From Jackrogersella multiformis (lineage: Eukaryota > Ascomycota > Sordariomycetes > Xylariales > Hypoxylaceae), in NCBI GenBank assembly GCA_902806575.1, contig CADCXD010000011.1:1550001-1614000 (forward strand): DNA of 64,000 nt, given 5' to 3'. The stretch's first letter is position 1. The number at the start of each line of letters is the position of its first letter. The notes beneath the pieces are model-generated. The model made no database searches. It worked only from the letters and a program-made list of their open reading frames with translations, and was not told where the DNA came from. Shown here piece by piece: positions 1 to 11,243 of this stretch. Made by a program: the position numbers and the translations under genes.

Positions 1-187
1 GGTGCTGGATAACATGGTACCGGGGGACAGCGGGGACGCGGAAGACGAGGGGGGCAGGAACGGCGAGGAGGCCAGAGCGGGCCGGTGCGAGAAAAGGGGC
101 GGCAGAAGATGGGGGGTCGTGAGCAGAGACCTGTGGAAATTGTACGAGAGGATCATCGGCAGGCTGTTTGGCAAGTTCAGGAGGTGA
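1..187 (+). CDS. Possible 3' end of a gene entering from the left edge
   Basis: A reading frame is open from the window edge to a TGA at 185-187. The visible end (about 61 residues) starts acidic and Gly-rich and finishes strongly basic and amphipathic (KLYERIIGRLFGKFRR). No family is recognised. The high G and purine content resembles coding sequence more than the AT-rich spacer that follows, which is the only reason to list it. The start codon lies outside the window, and it could be a chance frame. Confidence 0.3.
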   Translation, partial: VLDNMVPGDSGDAEDEGGRNGEEARAGRCEKRGGRRWGVVSRDLWKLYERIIGRLFGKFRR

Positions 188-1449
188 AGGGGGCTGTTCT
201 ACTTAGGTCATTTGTAATGCTTCGGATAGGGAGGGGGAACCGGCGCGGTCGAGACTAGATGGTGGCCCAGGTTCTAGATGTATGCTTTAAGGTGCCTTGC
301 CTACCTGGTGTGTAAAGAATTTAATAAACTCGGGCTTATAGGCTGGGGATAGTAATATGTTAATACCTTTAATTATCAATCATATGAACTAATGGCTAGG
401 TAGTGAGTTTCCTCTTTAGGACGTTATTTGCTTATGAATAAATGCACATATGTTATTTATCATGAAGGATATGTCTGAATGGTTCTTGATTATTGGTATA
501 TAAGGAGGCGGATGATATTTATGCATGGAAGCTCTCATCTGTATAACTCTTAATAGAAACTTAACACTTTGCTATACTAATGCTAAGTTAGTTAATGTCT
601 ATTTATGACAGGATTCAATAATAAATAGCTGAACATTTCTTGTATTCTGTCGTTTACTTTTACTATGTTAAACGTTAACTGTCTTTTGGAGCGACCACAT
701 TAAGTCACTCTTGGATAGGAAAGTAGAGAATGTATTCTTATAATATACCTGCCATCTGATAATGATATTAACGCTTAGATTTGCCAAAACACAAAAGTAT
801 TATACCTACCTAGGTACCTATATCCATGTACCTAGGTAAGCAGATATTCCTGAGTCTTGTAACTTTAATATGCGATTAGACTCTGGATGATACCGTCGGT
901 TGTACGAGGTACCAGATATGAAGTTATCGACTTACATAAGAAGTTTTAATATGTACCTATAGTGGAGTAAAGATCTTGATCTGCGGTAAAACACTCCCGG
1001 TACCTGACTAATAAGCTCAGTAAATTGCGCCACCAAAACCCAATTGCCTAACGGCGGCCAATAAAGATTGAGAACGTGCCGACTAGCCGGGAACCTTGGA
1101 ATTTGGTGAATTTAGGTACCGGATACGAGCGGACCTTTCCAGGGAACGAGCCATGCTGCCATGGAAGTTGCTGTGTGGTAAAGCCAAAGCCATCCCTGGC
1201 CCACGCCAAGAATACTTTTCAATTCCTCACACTCATATTTGTTACTTCTTGTTTCACTAATGCAACTTGCACGGCGCGCTGTCAGATCCAACCAATTCCC
1301 CATAACACGGCATTTATTTAGCCGCCACATATAATATTGGTAATGTATCGATATCATTCCTATCGGCTGACAGGGCGACAAACATCTACTATCTCTCCAT
1401 GTTTGTTGAAAATGTGGAATGGCAGATTCGACAACATCCTCATATCGCC
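188..1449. other. Intergenic spacer with TACCTAGGTA motifs
   Basis: No convincing coding sequence. Frames at 1076-1321 (plus) and 1112-1492 (minus) overlap the 5' flank of the mannosidase and show no family features. CCTAGGTA-type palindromes occur at about 804-838. The last 300 bases probably hold the mannosidase promoter and 5' leader. Confidence 0.6.
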
Positions 1450-3222
1450 ATGATCGCTCTATTCCGACGAAAGACACGGGTCGCCGCCACACTGTTTTTA
1501 GTCCTCGTCATATATCTACTAGTCGGACTCATCCCCGAACAGCACGATACTCTCTTCGGCTTCACCTACGTCAGGACAAGCTACGACTGGTCTAAGCAGC
1601 CGTTGAAGTATCCTATATCGGAATATACGCCTCTACCGACTGGTAGGCCCCTCTCACTACCTAATGTCCAATATGCATTCACCACCGATACGAGTCCCAA
1701 GGGCGTTGCAAGGGAGGCCGCCCTTGCGAGCCGGCGCGCCGAGGTGAAGGAAGCATTTGTTAAGAGTTGGACTAGCTATAAGAATGTTGGTTTTGGCTAC
1801 GACGAGCTCATGCCTGTGTCGGGGAAAGGTAGGGACGCACCCGGGTTTGGCGGATGGGGCGCCACGCTGGTCGACTCCCTTTCGACGCTTTGGATCATGG
1901 GCCTGAAGGATGAATTCTACGAAGCCGCCGCCGCAGCCGTAACCATCGACTGGGCTGACACGAGGGATTCATCTTGCAACTTCTTCGAAACTACTATCCG
2001 ACACCTGGGTGGGCTATTAGGCGCATACGATCTGAGCCTGGAGACGGCCTTACTTGAGAAAGCCATTGAGCTCGGTGACATGCTCTATATGGCGTACGAC
2101 ACGCCGAACCACATGCCCCCTTTCTGGTTGGACTTTGACGATGCTAAGCGCGGTAATCAAGTTGCCGGAAACCATGATCCATCGGCCTCCGTCACGTCGT
2201 CCTCCCTCGAATTCACGAGGCTAGCGCAGCTTACTGGAAATAACAAATATTATGATGCTATTAATAGGGTAACAATGGTGTTAGACGAATGGCAGAACAA
2301 AACAGCATTACCTGGAATGTGGCCAACATTCTTCGATTTCGCCCAGTTACAACTAGACAGCGACAGCAGCTTTACGCTAGGTGCGTTGGCAGACAGTCTC
2401 TACGAATATCTACCAAAGACCTTCGCCATCCTAGGCGGGCTTGAACCTGTGTATGAAAAACTGTATCGGGGAGCAATGGATACAGTGATAAACAACTTGT
2501 TGTTCCGACCTCAAACTCCGAACAAGGACGACATACTCTTTTCCGGAAATGTGTATGTTTCGTCAGACCTGGGTCCCCATTTGACTGCCGAAGGACAGCA
2601 TCTCGCATGCTTCGTCGGGGGGATGTTTGGGCTCGGAGGTAAACTCTTTAACGTCCCTGAACATCTTGAGATCGGCGAGAAGATCACACGAGGCTGTGTT
2701 TGGGCTTATGATGCAATGGCTACGGGTATCATGCCCGAGATATTTAACCTGGAAAAATGTGATACGCTGGAGCCGTGCGAATGGGACGAAGCAGGGTGGG
2801 AGAATGAGTCTGATATGCAGCTACAGAAAGGATTCAAGAGCGTGCGTGACCCACGCTATCTTTTGCGGCCGGAAGCTGTGGAGAGCGTGTTCCTAATGTA
2901 TCGGATGACGGGTAACTCCGAGTACCAAGAAATGGCGTGGAAGATGTTCCAAGCGATTCGGAACGCAACCGAGACGGACCTGGCGTTTTCCTCAATTCAA
3001 TCCGTCAGAGACGTCGATACTGTGAAATCGGATTCTATGGAGGTAAGTCGACGTAGTCGAGGTATATTAGAAAATTTCGAGTCTTCACTGACACTCTTAC
3101 AGAGTTTCTGGCTGGCAGAGACGCTCAGATATCTGTACTTGACATTTTCTTCGCCTGATCTTATCAACTTGGACGACTTCGTCTTAAATACAGAAGCACA
3201 CCCCCTGAGGCGGCCTAAATGA
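1450..3222 (+). CDS. Mannosyl-oligosaccharide alpha-1,2-mannosidase, GH47 class I
   Basis: This enzyme trims alpha-1,2-linked mannose from N-glycans in the ER/Golgi. From ATG 1450 it is a type II membrane protein: a basic head (MIALFRRKTR) then one hydrophobic anchor (about residues 11-26). GH47 landmarks follow in order: GFGGWGATLVDSLSTLWIMG, NFFETTIRHLGGLLGAYDLS, the GNHDPSASVTSSSLEFTRLA block, HLACFVGGMFGLGG, YLLRPEAVESVFLMYRMTG, and a final FVLNTEAHP whose Thr is the usual calcium ligand. A 60-nt intron at 3043-3102 (GTAAGT...TTACAG) restores DSMESFWLAETLRYLYL; it is a multiple of three and has no stop, so the unspliced frame also stays open. The spliced protein is 570 aa. An in-frame ATG at 1399 would add 17 residues but places the anchor less typically. 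Confidence 0.95.
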   Translation: MIALFRRKTRVAATLFLVLVIYLLVGLIPEQHDTLFGFTYVRTSYDWSKQPLKYPISEYTPLPTGRPLSLPNVQYAFTTDTSPKGVAREAALASRRAEVKEAFVKSWTSYKNVGFGYDELMPVSGKGRDAPGFGGWGATLVDSLSTLWIMGLKDEFYEAAAAAVTIDWADTRDSSCNFFETTIRHLGGLLGAYDLSLETALLEKAIELGDMLYMAYDTPNHMPPFWLDFDDAKRGNQVAGNHDPSASVTSSSLEFTRLAQLTGNNKYYDAINRVTMVLDEWQNKTALPGMWPTFFDFAQLQLDSDSSFTLGALADSLYEYLPKTFAILGGLEPVYEKLYRGAMDTVINNLLFRPQTPNKDDILFSGNVYVSSDLGPHLTAEGQHLACFVGGMFGLGGKLFNVPEHLEIGEKITRGCVWAYDAMATGIMPEIFNLEKCDTLEPCEWDEAGWENESDMQLQKGFKSVRDPRYLLRPEAVESVFLMYRMTGNSEYQEMAWKMFQAIRNATETDLAFSSIQSVRDVDTVKSDSMEVSRRSRGILENFESSLTLLQSFWLAETLRYLYLTFSSPDLINLDDFVLNTEAHPLRRPK

Positions 3223-4159
3223 GCGACAAGAGGTTAGCTATTGCTAAAGAAAACAGCAACTAATAGGTTATGTGGGACACGCAAGGTAGATGACCGAATA
3301 TTGCACGAGGCGCGGTTCATACCTCTTGCCAGTTCTGCGAACGGACTTCGTGGAATGGCTTGGGACCATGTGAACTATTTGAGATCATGTCACGAGGGAC
3401 AGATCGTCGATCTAGAGTTCGGGTATCTCAATGGTATATGATTAATGACCAAAGACCATATATAAAGGGCGATGAGGCGCAACTAAAGAAAGGCATAATA
3501 AGGCTATGATAGATCTAATGATAATAATACTCAACGACCTACTGCGACGCAGACTGTCGTGCTTGGGCAACAATACAGTTCATCGAGCTGCCTAAACTGT
3601 AGGTATCACCAAACATAATATGTACCTAGGTATTATATTCTCAGTACATACTTTTCAGTTGGAGTCCTCAATTCCATTATGAATTGGCTAGTTTTATTAG
3701 CGAATCTCTTTCTTAGATAGGAGGAGAAGACTGCATATCATCCAACTGCCCATTGTGGCGTCCCAAATATGAAGCAGCAGTCGAAGTATGTGTTATACGG
3801 CGCACCTGCGAGGACATCTGCATCTAAAATGAAGCAACCCTACCTGATATTACGGTCAACTCGCCTATGACTCACTCACCTTACGCCTAATTTAGACGTA
3901 GTGTATGCATAGGAGACGACATTTAGATTACATGCATACCTACCCAGGTAGGCACATCCGTGGATATTAGGAGAGCTCCAGTTACCCATCCCTAATGCTG
4001 TAGGTAATTTACGGAATGTGCCTTGGTACCACTGGTACCTACCTACCTAAGGTACCTAGGTAGTGTTGATCCCTGATCGGATTGTGTCCCGATGAGTCGG
4101 GTGCCAGATGGCCATGTGCAAAACACGTTTTTTGGTGATGGCTGGTAGGAGCGACGAAT

Positions 4160-4218
4160 TACCTACCTACCTCGGTACCTACTACCTACCTCGGTACCTA
4201 CTACCTACCTAGGTACCC
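4160..4218. repeat. Three-copy 19-bp tandem repeat of TACC/CGGTA type
   Basis: The unit CTACCTACCTCGGTACCTA recurs with a strict 19-base period: the CTCGGTACC or CTAGGTACC cores start at 4171, 4190 and 4209. The last copy has CTAGG where the first two have CTCGG. It is a local tandem version of the palindromic motif dispersed through the window. Confidence 0.85.
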
Positions 4219-5730
4219 AGGTATGGAGATAGCAGGTGCGAACAGCCCGTTCCTGAACCCACTAAACATGGAGCCGTTCGCTCTAACGTATCCCTAAATA
4301 GATGGGTCCTAGTTATAGGTACCTACCTACCTACCTAGAGTAAACTCAAATTTGACAACTGGTAACGGTACCTAGGTAACGTGAGAGTATTAAAGTAAAT
4401 AATACCCACTCAAAATATCTTCAAAAAAAAAGGGGGGAAGCCTCTCTTGTCAAGTTTCCGAATCTCTGTTCCTCATATTATTTCCGAAACAACCCTAGAA
4501 ATCTTATAAATTCCAAGTGATTACCAATGTACGACTTGGCGGCATGCAGTTTACACCGCCACCATGCAAGAGTTGGCTGTTTGTGACCTGGCAACAGAAC
4601 ACATCTTCTGCCATAGCCTCTCTGTACATTTCACTGACACCTTGGATGGTGGCAAACTATTGTTTGCTTGCGAACTCCTACACATCATTTAGGGGTTGGC
4701 GGCTTCTCTTGTCCTCGACGAGTTTTTCTTGACTCAGACTCGTAGGGTGGCTTTTGCTTTTGTCCTCAGATGGACTTGACCTCGAATAATGATCCTGCGC
4801 CACAGTCTCTTGGCCTGATACTACCTACCGATACCTAACCTGCTAAGCAACTAATAGGTAATTCGTTATATTATGTACCTAGGTAAGTTCATCAAAATGA
4901 ACCTACCGGTAGCTTAAGTAATCATCGAAGTCATCTCCATTGGTTACGGTGAGCTATGATGCCGGTATAAGGTAGGACGTAGGCTGCTCACCCCAGTCAA
5001 AAGCGCTATGCTGACACTTTCAGGCCTCGACGAGTTGTGGCCGGCAGCCGAGAAACTGTCGCCATGGTACATCTAAGCCGCAATAGCTAATACGGTGTAT
5101 GCGATACTACCCTAGATAGGTACCTAGATGGTGCAGCAGTAACGGTTTAGATATCGAATCTATAGTACCTACCTTACCTACCTACAAACCCATCATCTCG
5201 TTGCCACATAATTGAACAGATAGCAACATAATAACTCCTATTCGATTTGGTAGTATCGGCACAATAGCCGGGCGTTGGTTTCCATTCGTCTTTTTAATGA
5301 CAGCTCAATCTCAACTGTGGTGGATGGATGAAAATTTTATCGTTCGAGCACTGATGCCCGATCTTGGTTGAACCCCTTGTTCATATTGCACGCCCAACTC
5401 TCTCACCTTACTTATTTTCCCAGTCCTTAGACTCTGCAGATTCGTGGCCAGCTAAGAGGCCAGCCGCATGGCCTTTTTAGTGGCTGTCCTGATCATTCGG
5501 GTGAACCGGTATAGTCGTATATAGGAAAATATTGTATTTGTAAATGGTGACGCAAGAAATGGTACCTATCTAGATCACCACTAGGCCGAATCAACTTTCA
5601 GTGGCTTAGAAAGTACCTATTACCGAGCGAGATACCTACAGTACCTGGGTACGTAATAGGTAGCGAACCGGAAGATATCTCATCCACCATGGATGGGATG
5701 TCATATTATCGTAGGATGGGCACCCCCCTA

Positions 5731-5747
5731 CAACTGAGCTACCCCGC
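5731..5747 (-). other. tRNA 5'-half-like fragment (A-box only)
   Basis: On the minus strand the sequence GCGGGGTAGCTCAGTTG looks like an acceptor strand plus D-arm with an A-box (TAGCTCAGTTG). The matching 3' acceptor strand (ACCCCGC) and a T-arm at the right distance were not found, so this is at best a tRNA-derived remnant and may be chance. Confidence 0.25.
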
Positions 5748-6288
5748 TTTGATGGAAGAGAGTCCAGTCTTGACCGTGATACCTAGAGCCCGACACGGAG
5801 AGATCGTAGAAAATGCAACTCCGTATACTGTTTATTTCCTCGCTGATAATTGTTATTACTGAATAAAGCAATGAAACATCTATCTATCTACCTGAATACC
5901 TACCTACCTACCTAGGTAGATACAATTGCATTTTATAACCCTGGTAAAAGGGGGTGCTATCCCCATTACTTCTCTCTCGTTCCTACTATTTAAGGACAAT
6001 GCGAATAGGACAACTAGTACTGAGGTACTAATGTCATGTCAAATTGCGAAGCCCAGGACAACTTTTCTCTCGTTCAAAACCTCCACAGCTCCTCTGCGCT
6101 GTTCTCGTCTATTATAAGCCATGGAATTATTCTTGACGAAGCATTCCCGCGCGAGCTTGATCCTTTCGAGTTCCCAGAGGCTAAATATCCTCCGCCGCCC
6201 CTAACCAACATTCCTTGAATCATCACGACAAACTCTACGACCAACTCACCGACAGTGTTTTAGGGCGCTATTATCAGAGGGCCGCAAC

Positions 6289-8520
6289 ATGTCCAATTAT
6301 CCCAGCTCGCCGTTGTCTCTGGGGTCTTTCGACCACAATCTCAACAATACTGCTAGCAGCTTGGACCGCATGAACATACTTGTTATCGCTTGTGAATTCT
6401 TTGATTCATGGCGTAAAGATGCGAACATTTCCGATTGTAAGTATAGAATGGATGCACTAGTTAGTTATTAAATAGCTGATGAGCCGAATGGGCATAGTTG
6501 TCTCGACGCCCGACCTACCTTCTTTTGGTCTTACACCACGACAAGATCCCCTAATGGGGAACAACCAAGAACGCCCTTGGAATGCGTCGTCTAACCTTCG
6601 AAGTAAAGGGTGTCGGTCACAGTGGCAGCTCATACAATGGTTCCTCCAGGAAACGGACGCTAGTTGCCAGAAACTCCAGCAATACTCCCACCAAGACAAC
6701 CCTGGTTTAAAAGTCTGGCTGACAAAATACCATCACCCTGGGGAGATTCGGAAAGTCGGACTGCGCGCTCTAGCAGACATTATACAACAGAGTATCTCTA
6801 TCAGCCCCGACGAGATTATCTGTGCCGTCATAGTCCTACATACAACCCTCGACTTCGCCTGTAAAAGGAATTCGTTCCAGGGGGACGTCTCGTCCGCGTT
6901 CAGCAAATGGTGTAATATAGACTTCTTGACTCAGGAAAACAGAGAAACCATCGGGACGGTATTAGCACGGCTGGCAACATCGGCTAAGTCACCAGAGAGT
7001 ACCCAACCAGCCTGGCCCCCCGACCTCTCCGACGTTTCAGGGACGGGGAGTCTGTTCCCTGATGCTCCTTCCTTACCATTGTCGATAAATGTTAGCGATA
7101 ATCCCTCGTCCAACAGACCGACGTATGAGACTCCTGGTTACAATACCACTGTACCCCAATTGAACTCAACCCTAAACTTCATACCCAATCTAGACGAGTA
7201 CCCGGCACCCTCCCGCCTCTTCAACTCGTCACACGCTTCCAATGATTATACTCCGTGGGGATCTAGCGATTCGATGCTTGCTAACTCGGAGATTGCAATC
7301 CCGGATATGGTTTATTCATTTCAAGACAACTTGGGGACGTATCCGCATCTGCCTGGTCCCCCACAGCCATACAGACCGCCCAAGTATACTCAACCCAAAT
7401 CTCAGACGACTATGGCCGAGCTAGACAAATCAATCCCTTTCATCTGCTTCATAAGATTACTAGATCGTACGTATCTTTATGACTTTGTATTGTGTGGACT
7501 ACTTACTGACTCAGCAGACTTCATTGACCTTGGCGAGCTTCATACCGTCTTCTGTCATAATATAGGGTTGAGCTATCGGATCAATCGACCTATGACGTTC
7601 AACTCTCGGGCCATCGAACGCGAGTTTCTAATGAACGCCGAATGCTCTCTGTTTAGCCCATTGGAGAAGTCACAACTACCACAAGATCCATTAGTGCGGG
7701 CAATCATTTCCACGACCCGGTTGAAGGCTGTGCATGGTGAAATACATTCGTTCACAAAGTCGGCCGAGTATATGATTCATCTGAGTAAGGTACGTGTGGT
7801 ATAGCTTCCTACCTCTCTCCTTCTACTAACTCAATTACCAGAAATTACTCTCATCGCCTACGTCCTGCCGTAACTTCACCTATAGTATATTGCAAATTTG
7901 TCCTCAGGGGTCTAAAGACGAGTTACTTCAATTGTTAATGGGCCATTGGGTTCAGACCCAGAACGAGAACCAGAGATTTGAACAGTGTCTGGACAAAATA
8001 GAGAACGAGTTCTGCGGAAGATACAACCCGGAATGTCTCTTTCGGCCGCAGGTTTACCAGACCTCGCAAGCTGAGGAACCTTCGCGTGTTAGTAACTACC
8101 AGCTCACACGACCCAGCACCGTCTCGTCAGGACGACGCAGGCGAAGTCACTTAGATGACATAACCGTGTCTAGTACATGCGAAGGGTATGTTTACCCCTT
8201 GAGATAGCTGTGATCTATATACATATCTAACGAGTTTCAGAACATCCAATACAACACCCCCTTCGCTAGCTGGCACTCTTCGATGTGACTGCGGCAGAAC
8301 TTACTCGGGTGCACATGCTAAAACGCACCTATCCAGGCATAAGCGAATTCATCGAGAAACGGATACGAACCGAACGTGCCCTGTCTGCAAAAAGGTGTTC
8401 AACCACACACGTACCGACAACATCCGGAATCACTGTCGAAATGTCCATGGACAAGAGCTTCCCGAAAACGGGAGGGAGTATTGGGCGAGGCGGACTGCGA
8501 CTGGGTCTCAGAGCAATTAG
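6289..8520 (+). CDS. Five-exon C2H2 zinc-finger protein
   Basis: The proposed exons are 6289-6436, 6498-7466, 7518-7789, 7842-8185 and 8241-8520, joined in frame through short GT-AG introns to give 670 aa. The long middle part is Ser/Pro/Asn-rich and probably disordered. The fourth exon is a helical-looking, charged segment. The last exon encodes the zinc-finger end: an atypical first finger with C593-D-C595-G and H607/H611/H615, then a regular one, CPVC at 624-627 with H642 and H647. This arrangement (a CDCG...HLSRHK finger followed by a normal C2H2 finger near the C-terminus) is common in Pezizomycotina proteins of unknown target. It is probably nuclear and DNA-binding. The third junction could use AG 7514 instead of 7517 (one residue difference). 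Confidence 0.75.
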
Positions 8521-9364
8521 TTGTAGTAGCTTTGAAGCTGCTACAATTAATTGCCCTTTTCAACCTCATCACATATATACCCCCTACACAACCTGCTTCG
8601 GACACGACGGATATTCATATGCTACATGGAACGAGTCTATATTTCTGATATGACACATGTCGATTACTCTTTATCCGACGACGATATGTATTACGCCATC
8701 ACACGAATATAGCGAATGATACCCCCAATTATTTATTGTTGACGCATTTCTTTTTATTTACTTTCTTCGAATTCCCCGGGCTACCCCCCCTTTTAACTTT
8801 GCATTATGTTTTTGTCATTGTACGAATTATGTAGATTTATGGATTGCGATTCGGAGCAAAACAACAGGACAGGATACACAGTACTGGATCATGGCTGAAT
8901 AAAACAGCTGGAGACTGCGTGACGGATCATCGAGCATTTGTCGCTGGGCGCATATATCCCTTGAAATTTATGGAATCTAGGTCGGAGATATTTAGTTAGA
9001 TGGATATATCGCTGTCGGGTTCATCCTTTCAGCACGTCTTGCTGTACCTAAGGCGTACCCCGACGGATGGGTATGATATAGCGCTGGAGATCGCATGGAA
9101 TATAAATACCATCAAATAATTATGTCGCGGACATCATTGAACTGCCATCTATTATCACCGCTGCCCCTTGTTATAAATAGCCTGAACCTATTCTTTGAAA
9201 TTCCAAACCCAGATCTAGTAGTTAATGCTATCCCGTGACTCACCTTTTTAGATCCCCAAGATCCGCGCTTGTCATCACCTAATACATAGCGTAGTTCTGA
9301 ATACCCCCCTCCACCCTAACAACCTTGCCCCTCCCCGCCCCGCACCCCTTTGATTATTCCCGAC
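8521..9364. other. Intergenic, convergent 3' flanks
   Basis: This lies between the convergent zinc-finger and Maf genes. The 8285-8653, 8376-8648 and 8399-8605 frames overlap the last zinc-finger exon in other frames. Nothing further is recognised. Confidence 0.6.
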
Positions 9365-10276
9365 CTACTCGTCCTCGCCCTCCTCGTCGTCGCTCGCCTC
9401 GTTCTGGCGGAAGACGACCTTCTCGCAGAGCTGGAGGCACTTGCGGACGGGGAGGCCGACGACGTTGTCGACGGCGCCGTCGACCTTCTCGACCAGCAGG
9501 GCGCCGCCGAGCCCCTGGACGGCGTAGCCGCCGGCCTTGTCGACGCCCTCGCGCGTGCGCACGTACGCCGCCACCACGTCGTCCGGCAGCCCGTCGGCCT
9601 CGCGCGCGAACAGCACCTTGGTCTCCTCCACGTGCGCCGCCACCGCGTACCCCGGGTGCCGGGCGTCCGCGCGCGGCGCCACGCAGCAAACGGCTGTTAG
9701 TACGCGGTGCGCGCGCGTGTCCCGCAGGTGCCGCAGCATCTTCACGTGCGCCGCCTCCGAGCTCGGCTTCTCCAGCACCGCCCCGTCCCGCGTCACGATC
9801 ACCGTGTCCGCCGCGATCACCAGGTCCGGGTCCCGCCTCGTGCGCTTCTCCTCCTCCCCGTCGCCCTTTGCGTTGGGGTCGGAGGCGGAGGTCGCGGCCT
9901 CATCTACGAGCGCGGCGTACACGTCCAGGGCCTTGCGCTGCGCCGTGGCCGACACGTAGGCCCAGGGCCCGAGCTCGGCCTTGGACAGGTCCTCGGGCTG
10001 GGTGCTGGCGCGCACCTCGAGGTTGGGGAGGCCCAGCTGCGAGAGCAGGGCGCGGCGGCGGGGGGACGCCGAGGCTAGCACTACGCGGTGCGTTCGCATG
10101 TACTTCAGGATCGGCAGGTCGAGGAGGGCGCCCGGAGGCGGGGGAGGGCGGCGGCTGCTGGCTTGGGGCCGGAGAGGGAGGGTCTGGTCGCCGTGCTCTT
10201 GCGCGGCGGTGGCGTAGTCGGGGGGCGGGTCGGAGGGTGTGGGTTGGAGGAGAGGTTGTTTCTTTTCGTCATCCAT
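9365..10276 (-). CDS. Maf/ASMTL-type nucleoside triphosphate pyrophosphatase
   Basis: Maf-family house-cleaning pyrophosphatases hydrolyse modified or non-canonical nucleotides. The single-exon 303-aa protein begins with a disordered Pro/Gln-rich leader, then VVLASASPRRRALLSQLG (the SxSxRR nucleotide-binding signature), DLVIAADTVIVTRDG with the conserved acidic residue, LEKPSS, and the C-terminal GVDKAGGYAVQGLGG followed by VDNVVGLPVRKCLQL. The tail is acidic. The family core is about 200 aa; the extra length is the leader plus an insertion (about residues 120-145) rich in Glu/Lys. The gene is extremely GC-rich with G/C at most third positions, so that four other frames stay open across it. 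It is convergent with the zinc-finger gene. Confidence 0.93.
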   Translation of the reverse strand: MDDEKKQPLLQPTPSDPPPDYATAAQEHGDQTLPLRPQASSRRPPPPPGALLDLPILKYMRTHRVVLASASPRRRALLSQLGLPNLEVRASTQPEDLSKAELGPWAYVSATAQRKALDVYAALVDEAATSASDPNAKGDGEEEKRTRRDPDLVIAADTVIVTRDGAVLEKPSSEAAHVKMLRHLRDTRAHRVLTAVCCVAPRADARHPGYAVAAHVEETKVLFAREADGLPDDVVAAYVRTREGVDKAGGYAVQGLGGALLVEKVDGAVDNVVGLPVRKCLQLCEKVVFRQNEASDDEEGEDE

Positions 10277-11243
10277 TGTGGCGGCGGCGGTGGTGGTGGT
10301 GATGGAGTTTTGGTGAGAGGAAGGGGGGAGGCGGTGGGAGAATAGGGAGCTGTGAGGTGGATTTACTTCGACTGGTAGAAGTAAGGACGACGGTTTTATT
10401 TAAAGTACCTAGGTAGAAAATGAACCGGTGAGTGCTAGTCCAATTGGATAGCACCTACTTCGACTTGTAAACCGCTAAAGGGAATTGTAGAAGTCAATGG
10501 GAAGGTAGATTCCTTAAGGTAGATACTAGGTAGTAGGTAGATCTTTGGTGGGGGTTAGCACGTAGGTCTGGGGAAGCTGCGTCACAGCTTTAGCTCATCG
10601 TAGGAGAGTACCTAGGTACCTTAGGCTAGGTAGATAGTGGCGGGTACGAAGGTACAAATTCAGTAGCTCCTCCCTCGTGGCTCAAGCTGAGGCTGGAACT
10701 GAGCCCTTGAAGTTCAAAATTCGAGCTTCTTTTATGGAACATGATGGACAGGGGTGTTCGTCTTTATTTGGTGGGGCCGAGTGTCACATGCACTTCATGA
10801 GCTGAAGATGCTATTTGCAAGCCAAAAGTTTAGATTCTTACATACCTCCTAGGCACCTAGCTAGACTCGTCAAAAGGTTGCGACCCAACTTAGGCTTTGT
10901 AAACACCACGGCGTATTCGATCCACCTAGGTATTCGATATTTCGAAAAGCACATCCTTTCTGTCCTGGTCCCCTGGAAGATGTGCGCGCCGGGGATCCCG
11001 AGTCTCAGCAACAACCACGACAGACCAGCATATTGTTCCGTTCAGCACTTGTCTCATGTCTTCAGATACTTGGCTTAGACATTCGCGAGCAGAGTTTTGT
11101 CGGGAATTTTAATACTTTAGCTAAAGCTTTAAGATAAACGCAATTAACAAACCGTTATACGCCACGCAACGAACGATCAACCCTTTATTCTGGGCGGATT
11201 ATTAATTACCTTGGTAGTCTTCGAGTTTCTCGAATAGGATAGG
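10277..11243. other. Divergent intergenic region with CCTAGGTA motifs
   Basis: This holds the promoters of the divergent Maf and bHLH genes. TACCTAGGTA-type motifs lie at about 10405-10415, 10505-10545 and 10610-10640. The frame at 10815-11078 has no recognisable features. Confidence 0.6.

Larger units (their letters stand above)
3223..6288. other. 3-kb gene-poor spacer rich in CCTAGGTA repeats
   Basis: Frames at 3241-3441, 4517-4732, 5926-6117 and 6036-6218 have no recognisable content. The stretch is packed with TACCTAGGTA and tandem TACC motifs (about 3622, 3946, 4030-4065, 4160-4218, 4316-4340, 4367, 4875, 5120, 5165-5190, 5570, 5890-5925). An A9G6-like run lies near 4423-4440. A tRNA-like fragment is noted separately at 5731-5747. 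Confidence 0.6.

Noticed and set aside
6036..6218. 60-codon ATG frame upstream of the zinc-finger gene as a possible first exon
   Set aside because: It ends in a stop and I found no donor/acceptor pair linking it in frame to 6289; the ATG at 6289 gives a good model alone.
9325..10302. Long plus-strand frame of 325 codons over the Maf gene
   Set aside because: It is an Arg/Pro-rich shadow created by the very high GC content; the minus-strand Maf frame carries all family motifs.
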